DNA of 64,000 nucleotides. Origin: Saccharibacter sp. EH611 (lineage in GTDB: Bacteria > Pseudomonadota > Alphaproteobacteria > Acetobacterales > Acetobacteraceae). Every line of letters starts with the position of its first letter. Position 1 is the first letter of the stretch. The notes under the pieces were generated by a model, which made no database searches, was not told the DNA's origin, and worked only from the letters and a program-made list of their open reading frames with translations. This document shows, in pieces, positions 15,370 to 24,051 of this stretch. The stretch covers positions 186,001 through 250,000 of the forward strand of contig NZ_WVHP01000025.1 of NCBI RefSeq assembly GCF_009834765.1, in the 5' to 3' direction. Both the position numbers and the translations under genes were made by a program.

Positions 15370-17622
15370 TTAAAAATTATACCGAATATTTCCCCCGATC
15401 CATCGTGGGGTCTGGATATATTGCACGCGGCTATTATCGTTCCCGGTGTAAGAGTAGCTATTGCCGTGGCGGTTGAGGAGGTTATCAACATACACAGCCG
15501 CCACCCATTTGCCGCTCTTGGGGCCGACTTCCATCCGCAAGCCCATGGAGCTGATCTTGCTGCTTTTCCCGTTCGGGTCGCCAAGCTCCAGCAGCATATT
15601 GTCTTTCCACGTGTAGCTGGCCTGCAAGGTCATCCGGTAATCGCTGGGGAGGTTGATGGCGTAGCGTGCAACAGCGCTCCAAGAAAAGCGCGGGGCGAAG
15701 GGCAGGGCGGAATTCCGGCCAACATTACTCAGAAGAGGTAGGCCGTTAATGCTGCTTGTCCCGCGCGTGGCTTTAGCGTCCAGATAAGCAAAGGAGCTGT
15801 TGAGGTCGAGATTAGGGATCAGGTTATGGAACGTGCCCGAGAGTTCTCCACCACGGGTGCGGGCACGCGGCAGAGATCCGAGCGTGAGAGACGTGGTTTT
15901 GGGCATTTCAGCGACAAAAAGCGTTTGCCGATTATGATATTCATAATCAAACAAGGAGCCTTCTAGCTGGAGCTTGTTGTTCAACAGGCTTGTTTTTGCA
16001 CCGATTTCATAGGCCACCATATTTTCAGGGCGGACATAGCTTTGGGCTGAAGCCGCAGAGACGGCCCCTGCAAAGTAAGAGCCTGCCTTATACCCGTTGG
16101 AGATGGTGCCATAGACGAGGGTGCCGGGGGCAATGGTATAGCGGAGCCCAACACGCCCGGTCAGGCGGCTATAACGATGATGGTCATCGAGGGAGGAGAT
16201 TGCTCCGCCAGCATTGGTGAAAGCGCCCCCTTGGTCGATTGTGCCGCCATGATAGCCGCGATCATCGTAGGAATAGCGACCAGAAGCGATGAAATCGAGC
16301 CCACGGACAATCTTCGTAACGGTATTAAGATACACGCCCGTGGAGATATTTTGTTGCACAAAATGGTTGGTCAAATTCCCGTTAGGGATGCCCAAAAGAT
16401 CGGAGCGCAGGCCAGTATAGGCGCCATTGATTTTGTCGTACGATTCATACACCCCAACGCTTAAACGCACGCGCTTGGCAAAGGTCGTGCGGAAGTGCAT
16501 GTCGTGGGACTGTGCAAGGGAGGTATCGTTCCAGTGATAATCCCCAATGCTGAGTGATTCACCATCGTAATTATCGTAATCATTGCGGCGGAACGCATCA
16601 AAACCCGTTGTGGACGTGAACGTCCCAACATCAAAACGATGCGTATAATTGATGGATACACCCCCGCCATTTTCATCACGGCTGGCACGGTCTCCACCGA
16701 CATTGACGTCATGATACCGGGCGTTAGACCCCACACTGATCGTGCGATTAGGACGATTATTGAGCACGTCACCGTCTGTATCTTGAGGGGATTGCGGCGT
16801 GCCACGGTCGCGTGTGTAATGGATGTTCAGTAGGAGGGAGGAGCGATCATCAATGAGGAATTGTGTGAGGTTTCGCAGGCCGAGTTGGTCTTGAGAGCCA
16901 TAATGGCGACCAGTGTGAATATCACGCTGCCACCCACCACCGTTGATGTAGCTAAAGGCGGTGCGGTTAAAGATGGTCTTGCTAATGGGCATATCAACAG
17001 CCGCGCGGGCGGTATTGGTGCCGTAGCTGCTATAGCCCCAATCAAGATACCCACCGAAATGATGACCCGGGCGTGTGGATTCAACGCTGATATTGCCCCC
17101 CGTGCTGCTGCGGCCATAATCAAAGCCTTGGGGGCCTTTTTCAACACTGACCGTTTGGGTATCGAACATTTGGCCTGTGTAAAAAACAGGATAGGGCGCA
17201 AAGACACCATCTTGGTAAATGCCAATACCGCCCATATTGTTTCCGGTAAAATCATCCAGCCCAATCCCACGGATAGAGAAGAGCGGTGTGCTGCCTGAGG
17301 TGGCGTTTACAGCGGTGAGGCCGGGGGTATAGGCGGCAATATCTTTGGGGCTGGTAATATTGAGCTCACGCAGCTTCTTGGCACTCATCACATTGACGGT
17401 ACCTGCGCTGGCACGAAGGCGTTGTAGGTGAGACCCACCGACACGAATTGTTTCAGGCTTAGCGGCGATGACGGGGCGATGATGATGGGCGGGGTGATGC
17501 GTCCCGGTGCGGTGCTGTGGAGGTGAGGCGAGGGCTGTGGAGGTGAAGAGATAGGCCGCTCCAGAAATGGTCATAACCCATTTTGTTGCAGAACACTGAC
17601 CTGTGATCACACCATCTCTCAT
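15370..17622 (-). CDS. TonB-dependent outer-membrane receptor 1
   Basis: 750 residues. A signal peptide (hydrophobic core MTISGAAYLFTSTALA, residues 17-32) is followed by a short His-rich segment (HRTGTHHPAHHHRP). The plug domain shows INTSPKD-like text and the conserved SVEKGPQGFDYGRSSTGGNI. The protein ends in a beta-barrel with terminal Phe (IRYNF), the outer-membrane assembly signal. The plug sequence with FSIRGIG and YQDGVFAP recalls siderophore or complex-substrate receptors, but the ligand cannot be named. It is energised by TonB-ExbBD. It is divergent from the alginate-export-type porin across 290 bases. Confidence 0.93.
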   Translation of the reverse strand: MRDGVITGQCSATKWVMTISGAAYLFTSTALASPPQHRTGTHHPAHHHRPVIAAKPETIRVGGSHLQRLRASAGTVNVMSAKKLRELNITSPKDIAAYTPGLTAVNATSGSTPLFSIRGIGLDDFTGNNMGGIGIYQDGVFAPYPVFYTGQMFDTQTVSVEKGPQGFDYGRSSTGGNISVESTRPGHHFGGYLDWGYSSYGTNTARAAVDMPISKTIFNRTAFSYINGGGWQRDIHTGRHYGSQDQLGLRNLTQFLIDDRSSLLLNIHYTRDRGTPQSPQDTDGDVLNNRPNRTISVGSNARYHDVNVGGDRASRDENGGGVSINYTHRFDVGTFTSTTGFDAFRRNDYDNYDGESLSIGDYHWNDTSLAQSHDMHFRTTFAKRVRLSVGVYESYDKINGAYTGLRSDLLGIPNGNLTNHFVQQNISTGVYLNTVTKIVRGLDFIASGRYSYDDRGYHGGTIDQGGAFTNAGGAISSLDDHHRYSRLTGRVGLRYTIAPGTLVYGTISNGYKAGSYFAGAVSAASAQSYVRPENMVAYEIGAKTSLLNNKLQLEGSLFDYEYHNRQTLFVAEMPKTTSLTLGSLPRARTRGGELSGTFHNLIPNLDLNSSFAYLDAKATRGTSSINGLPLLSNVGRNSALPFAPRFSWSAVARYAINLPSDYRMTLQASYTWKDNMLLELGDPNGKSSKISSMGLRMEVGPKSGKWVAAVYVDNLLNRHGNSYSYTGNDNSRVQYIQTPRWIGGNIRYNF

Positions 17623-17847
17623 AGTGAGCGCTTTCTCCCTCGTTAAGGCCGTCTATTGGACAGGCCGCTATCGTTAATGAGCCCAATAAAGAGGAAGGAA
17701 GTGGCTGATTACTGACGTAAAATAAATATGTTTCTTTTTAGGAAAGGCCTGAGCTGTGCTGTAGAGGTCATTTCGGAAAGGCACTGTGGTGGAAAAAGCA
17801 CAGTCTCTCAATAGTGGGTGATAAAATAGGAAATACATAAATTAACT

Positions 17848-17864
17848 AATTTACATTGTAAATT
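17848..17864. promoter_or_regulatory. AT-rich inverted repeat in the TBDR/porin divergent region
   Basis: AATTTAC (17848-17854) ATT GTAAATT (17858-17864), followed by two CAATTTA repeats. The whole stretch 17820-17890 is strongly A+T-rich, about 50 bases before the porin start, so it is a likely promoter/operator region. The regulator is unknown. Confidence 0.5.
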
Positions 17865-17912
17865 GAACAATTTAACAATTTATTTTGCCATAATGGTGTT
17901 AAAGGAGGCTGC

Positions 17913-19550
17913 GTGGCAGAGAAGCACCGTTACCCCACCCTGCGTCAGCTAGGATTGATGGTGCTTCTTGGTCTGGGGAGCTTCCATAATGCATTGGCTG
18001 ATGCGCCTAATGCTCCACCAGCGGTTGAAACATACCCGCTAGCGGGTGTGATCGGTCAGCCACGTCGGGTTGGGGTGCCTCATGGCAAGGAGGCCCGGCG
18101 CCATCAAGGGGATTGGGGCCGTTTTAATTACGGCAATGGTGAGTTTGCCGGGTTTGGCCCTGTTGGGATGTATGGTGTTGCGCCTTGGGCTGAAGATTGG
18201 AGTGCGTTGCGGAACCCTTCGCGGCGACGTGACTTTTTGGATCCTCTCAAATTTATCGCCCTCAATGAGGCGCGTACGATTTGGCTTTCTTTGTCGGGTG
18301 AATCACGCGCGCGCTATTGGTATGAGGCTCAACCACGGCTTGGCACGGTCGGTCATCAAGGGGCGAGCCGTTTTACAACGCGGAATTTTTTGGGTGCTGA
18401 CTTGCATTTGGGCCAGCATGTGCGTCTCTTTGGGCAGCTCAATAACGGTACAGCAGCGGGGTCACGGTACTACGGCTATAGCGCGACATGGCGCCGTCGG
18501 TTGGGGGTGCAACAGCTCTTTGCTGAGGTGAAAGGGACGGTCATCGGGGCGCATATGGGGCTGATGGTTGGGCGGCAACAGTTTTTGGATGCTCCCTCAT
18601 GGCTGCTCTATCAAGGAGAGACGCCCAATGTGCCGCTTACGTGGAATGGCGTGCGGGGCTATGCGCTCTGGAACGCGATCCGTGTCGATGCGTATGACTT
18701 TGTGCAAACTCAGGTTACGCATGACACGATTATGGGCGGTGGGTTTGATCGTTCCACCCGTTTGTATGGGCTGGATGTCACGTCTGCTTTGCCGCTTTTT
18801 ACCATTGGCCGCCAGCAGGTGCATTCTTTTCTGGATCTGTTCTGGATGGGGTTTCGTTTCCAAGGCGCACAGGCTCGTTTGATGCAGCGCACGGGGGATG
18901 CGTCGGGCACGCAAACACGGCAAAATATCGGTTTCCGTTGGTATGGGTCTGCGCCGGCTTTTGAGTATGACTTGAGTGCGGTATATCAGACAGGCCGTTT
19001 TTATGCGGCCAAAGCCGGAGGGAACCGCCCCATCAGCGCGTATGCGGGGCGTGCGGTGGTGGGGTGGCGTCATTCTTCTTCTTTTTTCCACCCCTTTGTT
19101 GGCGTGCAAGCGGAGATTTACTCCGGCGGTCGAGCCTTCTATCAAAATGGTGAGGTGACGGGGTTTGTCGCGCCTTTTTCCCCACGTAATGGTACGTTTG
19201 ATGCGTCTCGCACCTTAGTGCGGGCGAACCTCATGAGCATTGGCCCGTTGTTGAGCGCGACGCCGCTGCCGCGGTTAAACTTCCAGTTCAAACTTCCCTT
19301 TATGTGGCGGCAACGTCTGGGCGATGGGCTCTATGGCAATGGCAGTCGTTATACGTTTTTCAACAGTTCATCTCTCCATAAAGCGGGGCGCTATGTTGGG
19401 TTTATTCCGCAACTGAGCATGCGGTATCAAATCACTCAGCACCTCACCTATCAGGTGAATGGTGGGGCTCTAGTGATGAGCAAGGGCGTGCGCCGTGAGG
19501 GAGCGAAGAACGGCACATTTATGATTTCAGATCTCGTTTTCCGCTTTTGA
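17913..19550 (+). CDS. Alginate-export-type outer-membrane porin
   Basis: 545 residues. Start GTG 17913 with AAAGGAGG 4 bases upstream. A signal peptide (LGLMVLLGLGSFHNALA) precedes a region with FLDPLKFIALNE and WLSLSGESRARYWYEAQP, the opening strands typical of the alginate_exp family (AlgE-like 18-strand barrels). The C-terminus ends in DLVFRF with terminal Phe. In acetic acid bacteria such porins are usually not linked to alginate synthesis and may pass sugars or acids; here no alginate genes are nearby. It is divergent from a TBDR. The family call is strong but the substrate is unknown. Confidence 0.88.
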   Translation: MAEKHRYPTLRQLGLMVLLGLGSFHNALADAPNAPPAVETYPLAGVIGQPRRVGVPHGKEARRHQGDWGRFNYGNGEFAGFGPVGMYGVAPWAEDWSALRNPSRRRDFLDPLKFIALNEARTIWLSLSGESRARYWYEAQPRLGTVGHQGASRFTTRNFLGADLHLGQHVRLFGQLNNGTAAGSRYYGYSATWRRRLGVQQLFAEVKGTVIGAHMGLMVGRQQFLDAPSWLLYQGETPNVPLTWNGVRGYALWNAIRVDAYDFVQTQVTHDTIMGGGFDRSTRLYGLDVTSALPLFTIGRQQVHSFLDLFWMGFRFQGAQARLMQRTGDASGTQTRQNIGFRWYGSAPAFEYDLSAVYQTGRFYAAKAGGNRPISAYAGRAVVGWRHSSSFFHPFVGVQAEIYSGGRAFYQNGEVTGFVAPFSPRNGTFDASRTLVRANLMSIGPLLSATPLPRLNFQFKLPFMWRQRLGDGLYGNGSRYTFFNSSSLHKAGRYVGFIPQLSMRYQITQHLTYQVNGGALVMSKGVRREGAKNGTFMISDLVFRF

Positions 19551-19565
19551 CGGAGCGGTTCTCTT

Positions 19566-19940
19566 CTAGTCGCTTTCCTTTCCGGTGAGAGAACCATCGT
19601 CATGGCGGACGAAACGGAAACTTTCTGTCATGGGGTCATCATGAATGAGGGCGTGGACAGTGCAGTCATAGACCGCTTTAAAGCCTTGCACGGGAGAGCA
19701 CGATACGCTGTCTACATGGAGGCTTTTAGTAATCTCATTGGTAATGTCTTGGCGCTTTTTATTAATCGCATTTTTATCGCCAAAAATGTCGGTCAGGAGA
19801 CCTTGGACTTTCAAGGAATTATGGGAGGTGCGTTCTTTTAAAAATTGCTCCACCTCATGTTTGTTGGGCGCATTATCGCCACATGAAACGAGTAGGAAGC
19901 AGGCCGATAAAAGCGCCGGGAAAGCATAGCGTACGGTCAT
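19566..19940 (-). CDS. Small lipoprotein of unknown function
   Basis: 124 residues. The signal sequence ends in the lipobox FLLVSC (Cys around residue 20). The mature part is hydrophilic: an N-terminal KHEVEQFLKERTSHN helix, then a domain with two cysteines (VSCSPV and YDCTVHA) that may pair, and a final FRFVRHDDGSLTGKE. The layout resembles small envelope lipoproteins with a single alpha/beta domain, but no family is recognised. It is convergent with the porin gene (15-base gap). Confidence 0.75.
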   Translation of the reverse strand: MTVRYAFPALLSACFLLVSCGDNAPNKHEVEQFLKERTSHNSLKVQGLLTDIFGDKNAINKKRQDITNEITKSLHVDSVSCSPVQGFKAVYDCTVHALIHDDPMTESFRFVRHDDGSLTGKESD

Positions 19941-19979
19941 GAGAGAAGATCCATCATAGAAGGGTCACGATAAGTCTTT

Positions 19980-20192
19980 TTATGTGTGACGATAGAGAAG
20001 AAAAATTAATTTAATGACTGCATTTCTAAACTGTCCACGTACCTCAGGAATGAGATGCGCCTGACCATCGGCCTCATAAGAAACTAGAGATTTGGTGGTA
20101 CCTAGGTCGATCTCGATGATCGCAGAGAGGGCCTCATTCATAAACGAATCACTGTATGATGGGCCCTGATAGTATGATTTAGACCATCCCAT
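19980..20192 (-). pseudogene. Fragment of an Hsp70-family (HscC/DnaK-like) chaperone gene
   Basis: A 70-codon frame whose middle reads AIIEIDLGTTKSLVSYEADG followed by QAHLIPEVRGQF. This is the first strand pair of the Hsp70 ATPase domain (IGIDLGTTNS plus the LIPN region), closest in style to HscC-type proteins. After that the sequence diverges into NAVIKLIFLLYRHT and stops, so about 95 percent of an Hsp70 is missing. It is best read as the relic of a deleted gene. Confidence 0.75.
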
Positions 20193-20308
20193 ATCGGGAA
20201 AGAAATAAAATCAGCGCTTTCAATTTGTTATATTATAACATAATACTCTATTCATATCTTATGAGGATGTCATGGCGTGAGCCTGACAAAGACAGGGCAG
20301 ATAAGGGT

Positions 20309-22453
20309 ATGAAAGTCGGGAGATTATGGCGTTGGTTGTTTATAGGGGTGTGTCTTTTAGGAGGGGCTAGCAGCGCTTGGGCCGATAACGTTGAAAAGAT
20401 CCGTGTGACGGCGAAGCGCTTGGATCAAGCACGAGAGGCGCTCCAGCCCTCTATTGGTGCGACACAAACGCATTTTAGCCGCCAAGCGATTGAGGCGAAC
20501 CCGGGTGGGGACAATGCGGGGATGAATAGCCTTCTTCTCCAAGCACCCGGTGTGGCACAAGATAGTTATGGGCAGCTCCATATCCGTGGTGATCATAATA
20601 ATGTGCAATACCGCCTTGATGGGGTCGCGCTGCCGGAAGGCATGAGCGTTTTTTCCCAAGTTCTGATGAACCGTTTTGCTCATGACCTCAGCCTCACCAC
20701 TGGTGTGCTTCCTGCGCAATATGGGTTTCGCCAAGCGGGGGTGATCGACATCACCACTAAGAATGGCTTTACCGATAAAGGTGGGATCTTATCGGTCTAT
20801 GGTGGGTCTCGTGATTATGGGCAGCCTTCCGTGCAATATGGCGGCCATTGGGGGAAATGGGACGGCTTTATAACCGCCGATGCTGTGCATAATCGGGTGG
20901 GGATTGAAAACCCCACGCCGAGCTATAATGCGTTGCATGATTTGAGTACGCAATATCATATGATGGCGCATCTGCGTTATACGGTTAGGCCTCAAACCCG
21001 CATCAGTCTTACAGCGGGGGTGGCTAATGGGTGGTATCAATTACCGAATAATCCCGGCCAACAACGCCAATTCGCGACACCGCTTTTTAAAAACCAAGGG
21101 CCCTCGGCTCAGGCGGCGAACGTGGATAGTAGCCGCCTTGATGAGCGGCAGCAGGAATTAACAGATTTTGCGATGCTGTCTTGGCAGGAAAATCATGACA
21201 ATTTCAGCATGCAAACGTCGGCGATTTTGCGGTACAGCTCATTGCGTTATTCGCCCGATGAGGTGGGAGACCTTGTCTATAATGGTATTGCGCAGCGCGC
21301 CGCGCGGTCGGTGTTTTCCTCGGGTGTGCAAAATGACACGACGTGGAAAATTGCTAAGAACCACACATTGCGTGGTGGCTTTCAGGCCTATGGGGAACGC
21401 GTTATCAACAAAACGGATTCCCTTGTTTATCCTGTTACAGAGGGAGGGCAGGTTGGCTCTACGCCTGAGCGTATCCACGATGGGTCAGGCAAAAGCGGGG
21501 CACTTTATGGCGCGTATCTTCAGGATGAATGGCGAATAACCCCCAGCTTGACGCTCAATGGCGGGTTTCGTTTTGATGGGGTGGAGCAATATACCCATGC
21601 GCACCAGCTTAGCCCACGGATTACGTTAGTGTGGACACCGTGGAAGGGCGGGCGCTTTCATATTGGGTATGCACGTTATCTCACACCCCCTCCTTTTGAA
21701 AATTTAGGGAGTTCGTCGCTGTATAAATTTGCCAATACATCGGCCGCACCGGCTAATTTTGGCAATAGTGCCGTGAAGGCTGAGCGAGATAATTATTACG
21801 ATGTAGGCTTTATGCAAAAGCTCTTGCCCGGTTGGCATGTCGGTATTGATGCCTATTTAAAACGGGCGAAGAATTTACTTGATGAAGGGCAGTTTGGCGC
21901 CCCGGTGATGTTGGCTTCCTATAATTACCGGAAAGGGAAGGTGCATGGCTATGAGTTCACAACAGATTATACAAATGGCCCGCTAACACTTTACGGGAAT
22001 TTCGCTTGGTCACGCGCTATGGGCAAAGACATTAATTCCGCGCAATGGAACTTTGACCCTGACGACCTCGCAACGATGCGGAAACAGTGGGTGCATCTGG
22101 ATCATGACCAGCGCTGGACAGCGTCTGCAGGGGCAGCTTATCGTTTCTTTCATCGCACAACGCATCCGCTTCAGCTTTCAGGGAGTATGGTCTATGGCAG
22201 CGGTTTGCGTAAGGACAGCGCCACAACGCCCAACGGGGCAACGGTTCCGCAATATGTCACATTTAACCTCAGCGCGGTACAGTCGGTTAAAACGCCGCTT
22301 TGGATGGGCGGTGGGGTGATGCGTTTCCGCCTTGATGTGGTCAATCTTTTTGACCGCCATTACGAGCTGCGTGATGGCACAGGCATTGGTGTAGGGGCGC
22401 CGCAATATGGGTTGCGTCGTACAGTGATGGGAGGGGTCTCTTATCAATTCTGA
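20309..22453 (+). CDS. TonB-dependent outer-membrane receptor 2
   Basis: About 714 residues from ATG 20309; further in-frame ATGs lie at 20261 and 20267. A signal peptide (WRWLFIGVCLLGGASSAWA) is followed by EKIRVTAKRL, which may be a TonB box region. The plug contains LLLQAPGVAQDSYGQLHIRG, DGVALPEG and GVIDITTKNG. The barrel ends VSYQF with terminal Phe. The short extracellular loops and QYGFRQAGVIDI text suggest a receptor for a small complex or oligopeptide, but the substrate is unassigned. An A+T-rich palindrome, GTTATA-T-TATAAC, lies about 75 bases upstream. Confidence 0.93.
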   Translation: MKVGRLWRWLFIGVCLLGGASSAWADNVEKIRVTAKRLDQAREALQPSIGATQTHFSRQAIEANPGGDNAGMNSLLLQAPGVAQDSYGQLHIRGDHNNVQYRLDGVALPEGMSVFSQVLMNRFAHDLSLTTGVLPAQYGFRQAGVIDITTKNGFTDKGGILSVYGGSRDYGQPSVQYGGHWGKWDGFITADAVHNRVGIENPTPSYNALHDLSTQYHMMAHLRYTVRPQTRISLTAGVANGWYQLPNNPGQQRQFATPLFKNQGPSAQAANVDSSRLDERQQELTDFAMLSWQENHDNFSMQTSAILRYSSLRYSPDEVGDLVYNGIAQRAARSVFSSGVQNDTTWKIAKNHTLRGGFQAYGERVINKTDSLVYPVTEGGQVGSTPERIHDGSGKSGALYGAYLQDEWRITPSLTLNGGFRFDGVEQYTHAHQLSPRITLVWTPWKGGRFHIGYARYLTPPPFENLGSSSLYKFANTSAAPANFGNSAVKAERDNYYDVGFMQKLLPGWHVGIDAYLKRAKNLLDEGQFGAPVMLASYNYRKGKVHGYEFTTDYTNGPLTLYGNFAWSRAMGKDINSAQWNFDPDDLATMRKQWVHLDHDQRWTASAGAAYRFFHRTTHPLQLSGSMVYGSGLRKDSATTPNGATVPQYVTFNLSAVQSVKTPLWMGGGVMRFRLDVVNLFDRHYELRDGTGIGVGAPQYGLRRTVMGGVSYQF

Positions 22454-22514
22454 TATGCATGTCTTTATGATTGACCGGGGTGCAAAAAGGATGTCTTAAG
22501 TACGGCCGAAAATT

Positions 22515-22536
22515 GAGGAGGAGATTCATCCTCCTC
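22515..22536 (+). promoter_or_regulatory. Leader hairpin that masks a strong Shine-Dalgarno-like run
   Basis: GAGGAGGA (22515-22522), loop GATTCA, TCCTCCTC (22529-22536): a perfect 8-bp stem 17 bases before the EamA start. The GGAGG core in the first arm would be hidden when the stem forms. It may act on translation of the next gene, or be a simple barrier after the TBDR gene. Confidence 0.5.
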
Positions 22537-22552
22537 ATAAGACAATAAAGAC

Positions 22553-23533
22553 ATGATGCCTCTCCCCCAAACTTCTCCAACCCTCCCACGCAGACATCGG
22601 CTTATGCGCGCGCTTCACTCCGGTATTGTGCTGGCGTTAGCAGGTTATGCGTTCTTCTCTATCAGTGATGCGTGCTCTAAAGGCCTTGCCGGGCGGATTG
22701 ACCCGTTTGAAGTGGCCTTTTTTGGTGGTGTTTTTGGTATTTTAATTTTGCCTTTTATCCGTCAAAAAGGCGAATCCTATAGTGTGATGTTTCGCACAGA
22801 CCATCCGTGGATGTGGCTTTTGCGGGCTGTGTCGGTTTTTGCAGCTACGGCGTCCTCTGTCATGGCCTTTATGCTATTGCCGATGCCAGAAGCGCTTTCA
22901 CTGATGTTCCTTATGCCCTTCTTTGTGACGATTGTTTCCGTCGTTGCGCTTAAAGAGGCGGTGAGCGTGATCACATGGGCATCAGTCGGTTTGGGGTTTT
23001 TGGGTGTGCTGATTGTGCTACGCCCTGGGGCTCATGCGCTGCATCTAGGGCATTTATGTGCTATCATTTCAGCATTGGCGAGTGCCATTAGCGTCATTGC
23101 CTATCGTTTTGCGGGTATACAGACATCACGTTTGGCATTGTTTGCGCCAAGTTTGATAGGCCCTTTAGTAGGCGATAGTATTTTGATGGCCGTACATGCT
23201 CATTTCCCACATGGTTGGGCTGAGTGGTCTCTGCTTTTTGGGTATGGCTTTCTGGCCGCTTTGGGCCAGCTTTTTATGATGTTGGCAACGGCAGTGACAC
23301 CGGCAAACCGTGTAGCTTTGCCTCAATATAGCCAGATGATCTGGGTGGTGGCTTTTAGTTATCTCATCTTCCATCAACCGTTGGATGGATGGGATATTGT
23401 CGGCATTATTGTTGTGACATCCTCTGGGATGGTGAACTGGGTGTGCCAGAAAATCCGTTATGAACATATGATTTTGAGGGAATGGTGGCGACGTTACCGG
23501 TTTGGCCCGCCACCTCCTATGAATAATCCCTAA
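22553..23533 (+). CDS. EamA/DMT-family transporter
   Basis: 326 residues with about ten hydrophobic helices arranged as two EamA repeats. The first repeat has LALAGYAFFSISDACSKGLA and the helix VMAFMLLPMPEALSLMFLMP. The second ends GWDIVGIIVVTSSGMVNW. DMT proteins of this type export metabolites such as amino acids or purines; the substrate is not predictable. A C-terminal basic tail of about 25 residues (RYEHMILREWWRRYRF) is cytoplasmic. The start is ATG 22553 or 22556 and no strong ribosome site is exposed. Confidence 0.9.
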   Translation: MMPLPQTSPTLPRRHRLMRALHSGIVLALAGYAFFSISDACSKGLAGRIDPFEVAFFGGVFGILILPFIRQKGESYSVMFRTDHPWMWLLRAVSVFAATASSVMAFMLLPMPEALSLMFLMPFFVTIVSVVALKEAVSVITWASVGLGFLGVLIVLRPGAHALHLGHLCAIISALASAISVIAYRFAGIQTSRLALFAPSLIGPLVGDSILMAVHAHFPHGWAEWSLLFGYGFLAALGQLFMMLATAVTPANRVALPQYSQMIWVVAFSYLIFHQPLDGWDIVGIIVVTSSGMVNWVCQKIRYEHMILREWWRRYRFGPPPPMNNP

Positions 23534-23538
23534 TAGAT

Positions 23539-23578
23539 TCCCCCTTTATAAACAGATCTTATGGAGGGGGATTTTATT
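23539..23578 (+). terminator. Terminator after the EamA gene
   Basis: TCCCCCT (23539-23545) and AGGGGGA (23565-23571) form a 7-bp stem followed by TTTTATT. It lies right after the stop of the EamA gene. Confidence 0.8.
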
Positions 23579-23636
23579 ATGACATATATTATACTCTATT
23601 ATTTTTATATATTAATGTAATAAGAGGCTGTGTTGA

Positions 23637-23947
23637 ATGAAGCAGAAAATTTACTTACTAGAGCTTCAAAGTATTATTCACTCTGTATCAGAAAATGACA
23701 GAGAGCAATATGTAAACCTTCTTGTCGAACGTATCAGAAACCCTGTTGTAACGTTTGGTTTAAGCGCCTTTTTAGGGTCTTGGGGAGCTGATCGTTTTTA
23801 TATGGGGATGTGGGCCTCGGTATTGTTAAGCTCCTGACCTTTGGCGGGTTTGGTATTTGGACATTGATTGATCTCTTCTTTGTTGCTGGCACAACGAGAG
23901 AAAAGAATATTCAGCTGGCACGGGAGCTTAAAGCATCCCTTATGTGA
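23637..23947 (+). pseudogene. TM2-domain membrane protein, frameshifted at a G run
   Basis: Frame 1 from ATG 23637 encodes NPVVTFGLSAFLGSWGADRFYMG, the first half of a TM2 domain (membrane helix plus the conserved G-x-D-R-F-Y turn), then runs into an early stop. In the -1 frame, starting in the GGGG run at about 23803-23806, the missing second half follows without gap: GDVGLGIVKLLTFGGFG, IWTLIDLFFVAGTTRE and a tail ending KASLM-stop at 23945-23947. Restoring one G would give an intact protein of about 103 residues. It is a one-base deletion, a phase-variable homopolymer or a sequencing error. Confidence 0.85.
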
Positions 23948-23989
23948 TGTGTGGTGTCGTTTTGTTGAAAATGATGCGTGACGTGTGAA

Positions 23990-24022
23990 AACCCCTCCAT
24001 GAATAGAGCTCATGGAGGGGTT
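23990..24022. terminator. Bidirectional terminator hairpin
   Basis: AACCCCTCCATGA (23990-24002) and TCATGGAGGGGTT (24010-24022) make a perfect 13-bp stem with a 7-base loop. It lies between the TM2 pseudogene and the convergent TBDR gene; TTTTC follows on the minus strand, so it probably ends the TBDR transcript. Confidence 0.85.
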
Positions 24023-24051
24023 CTCATAGGCGTATCAATTCAGCTTCTTTT

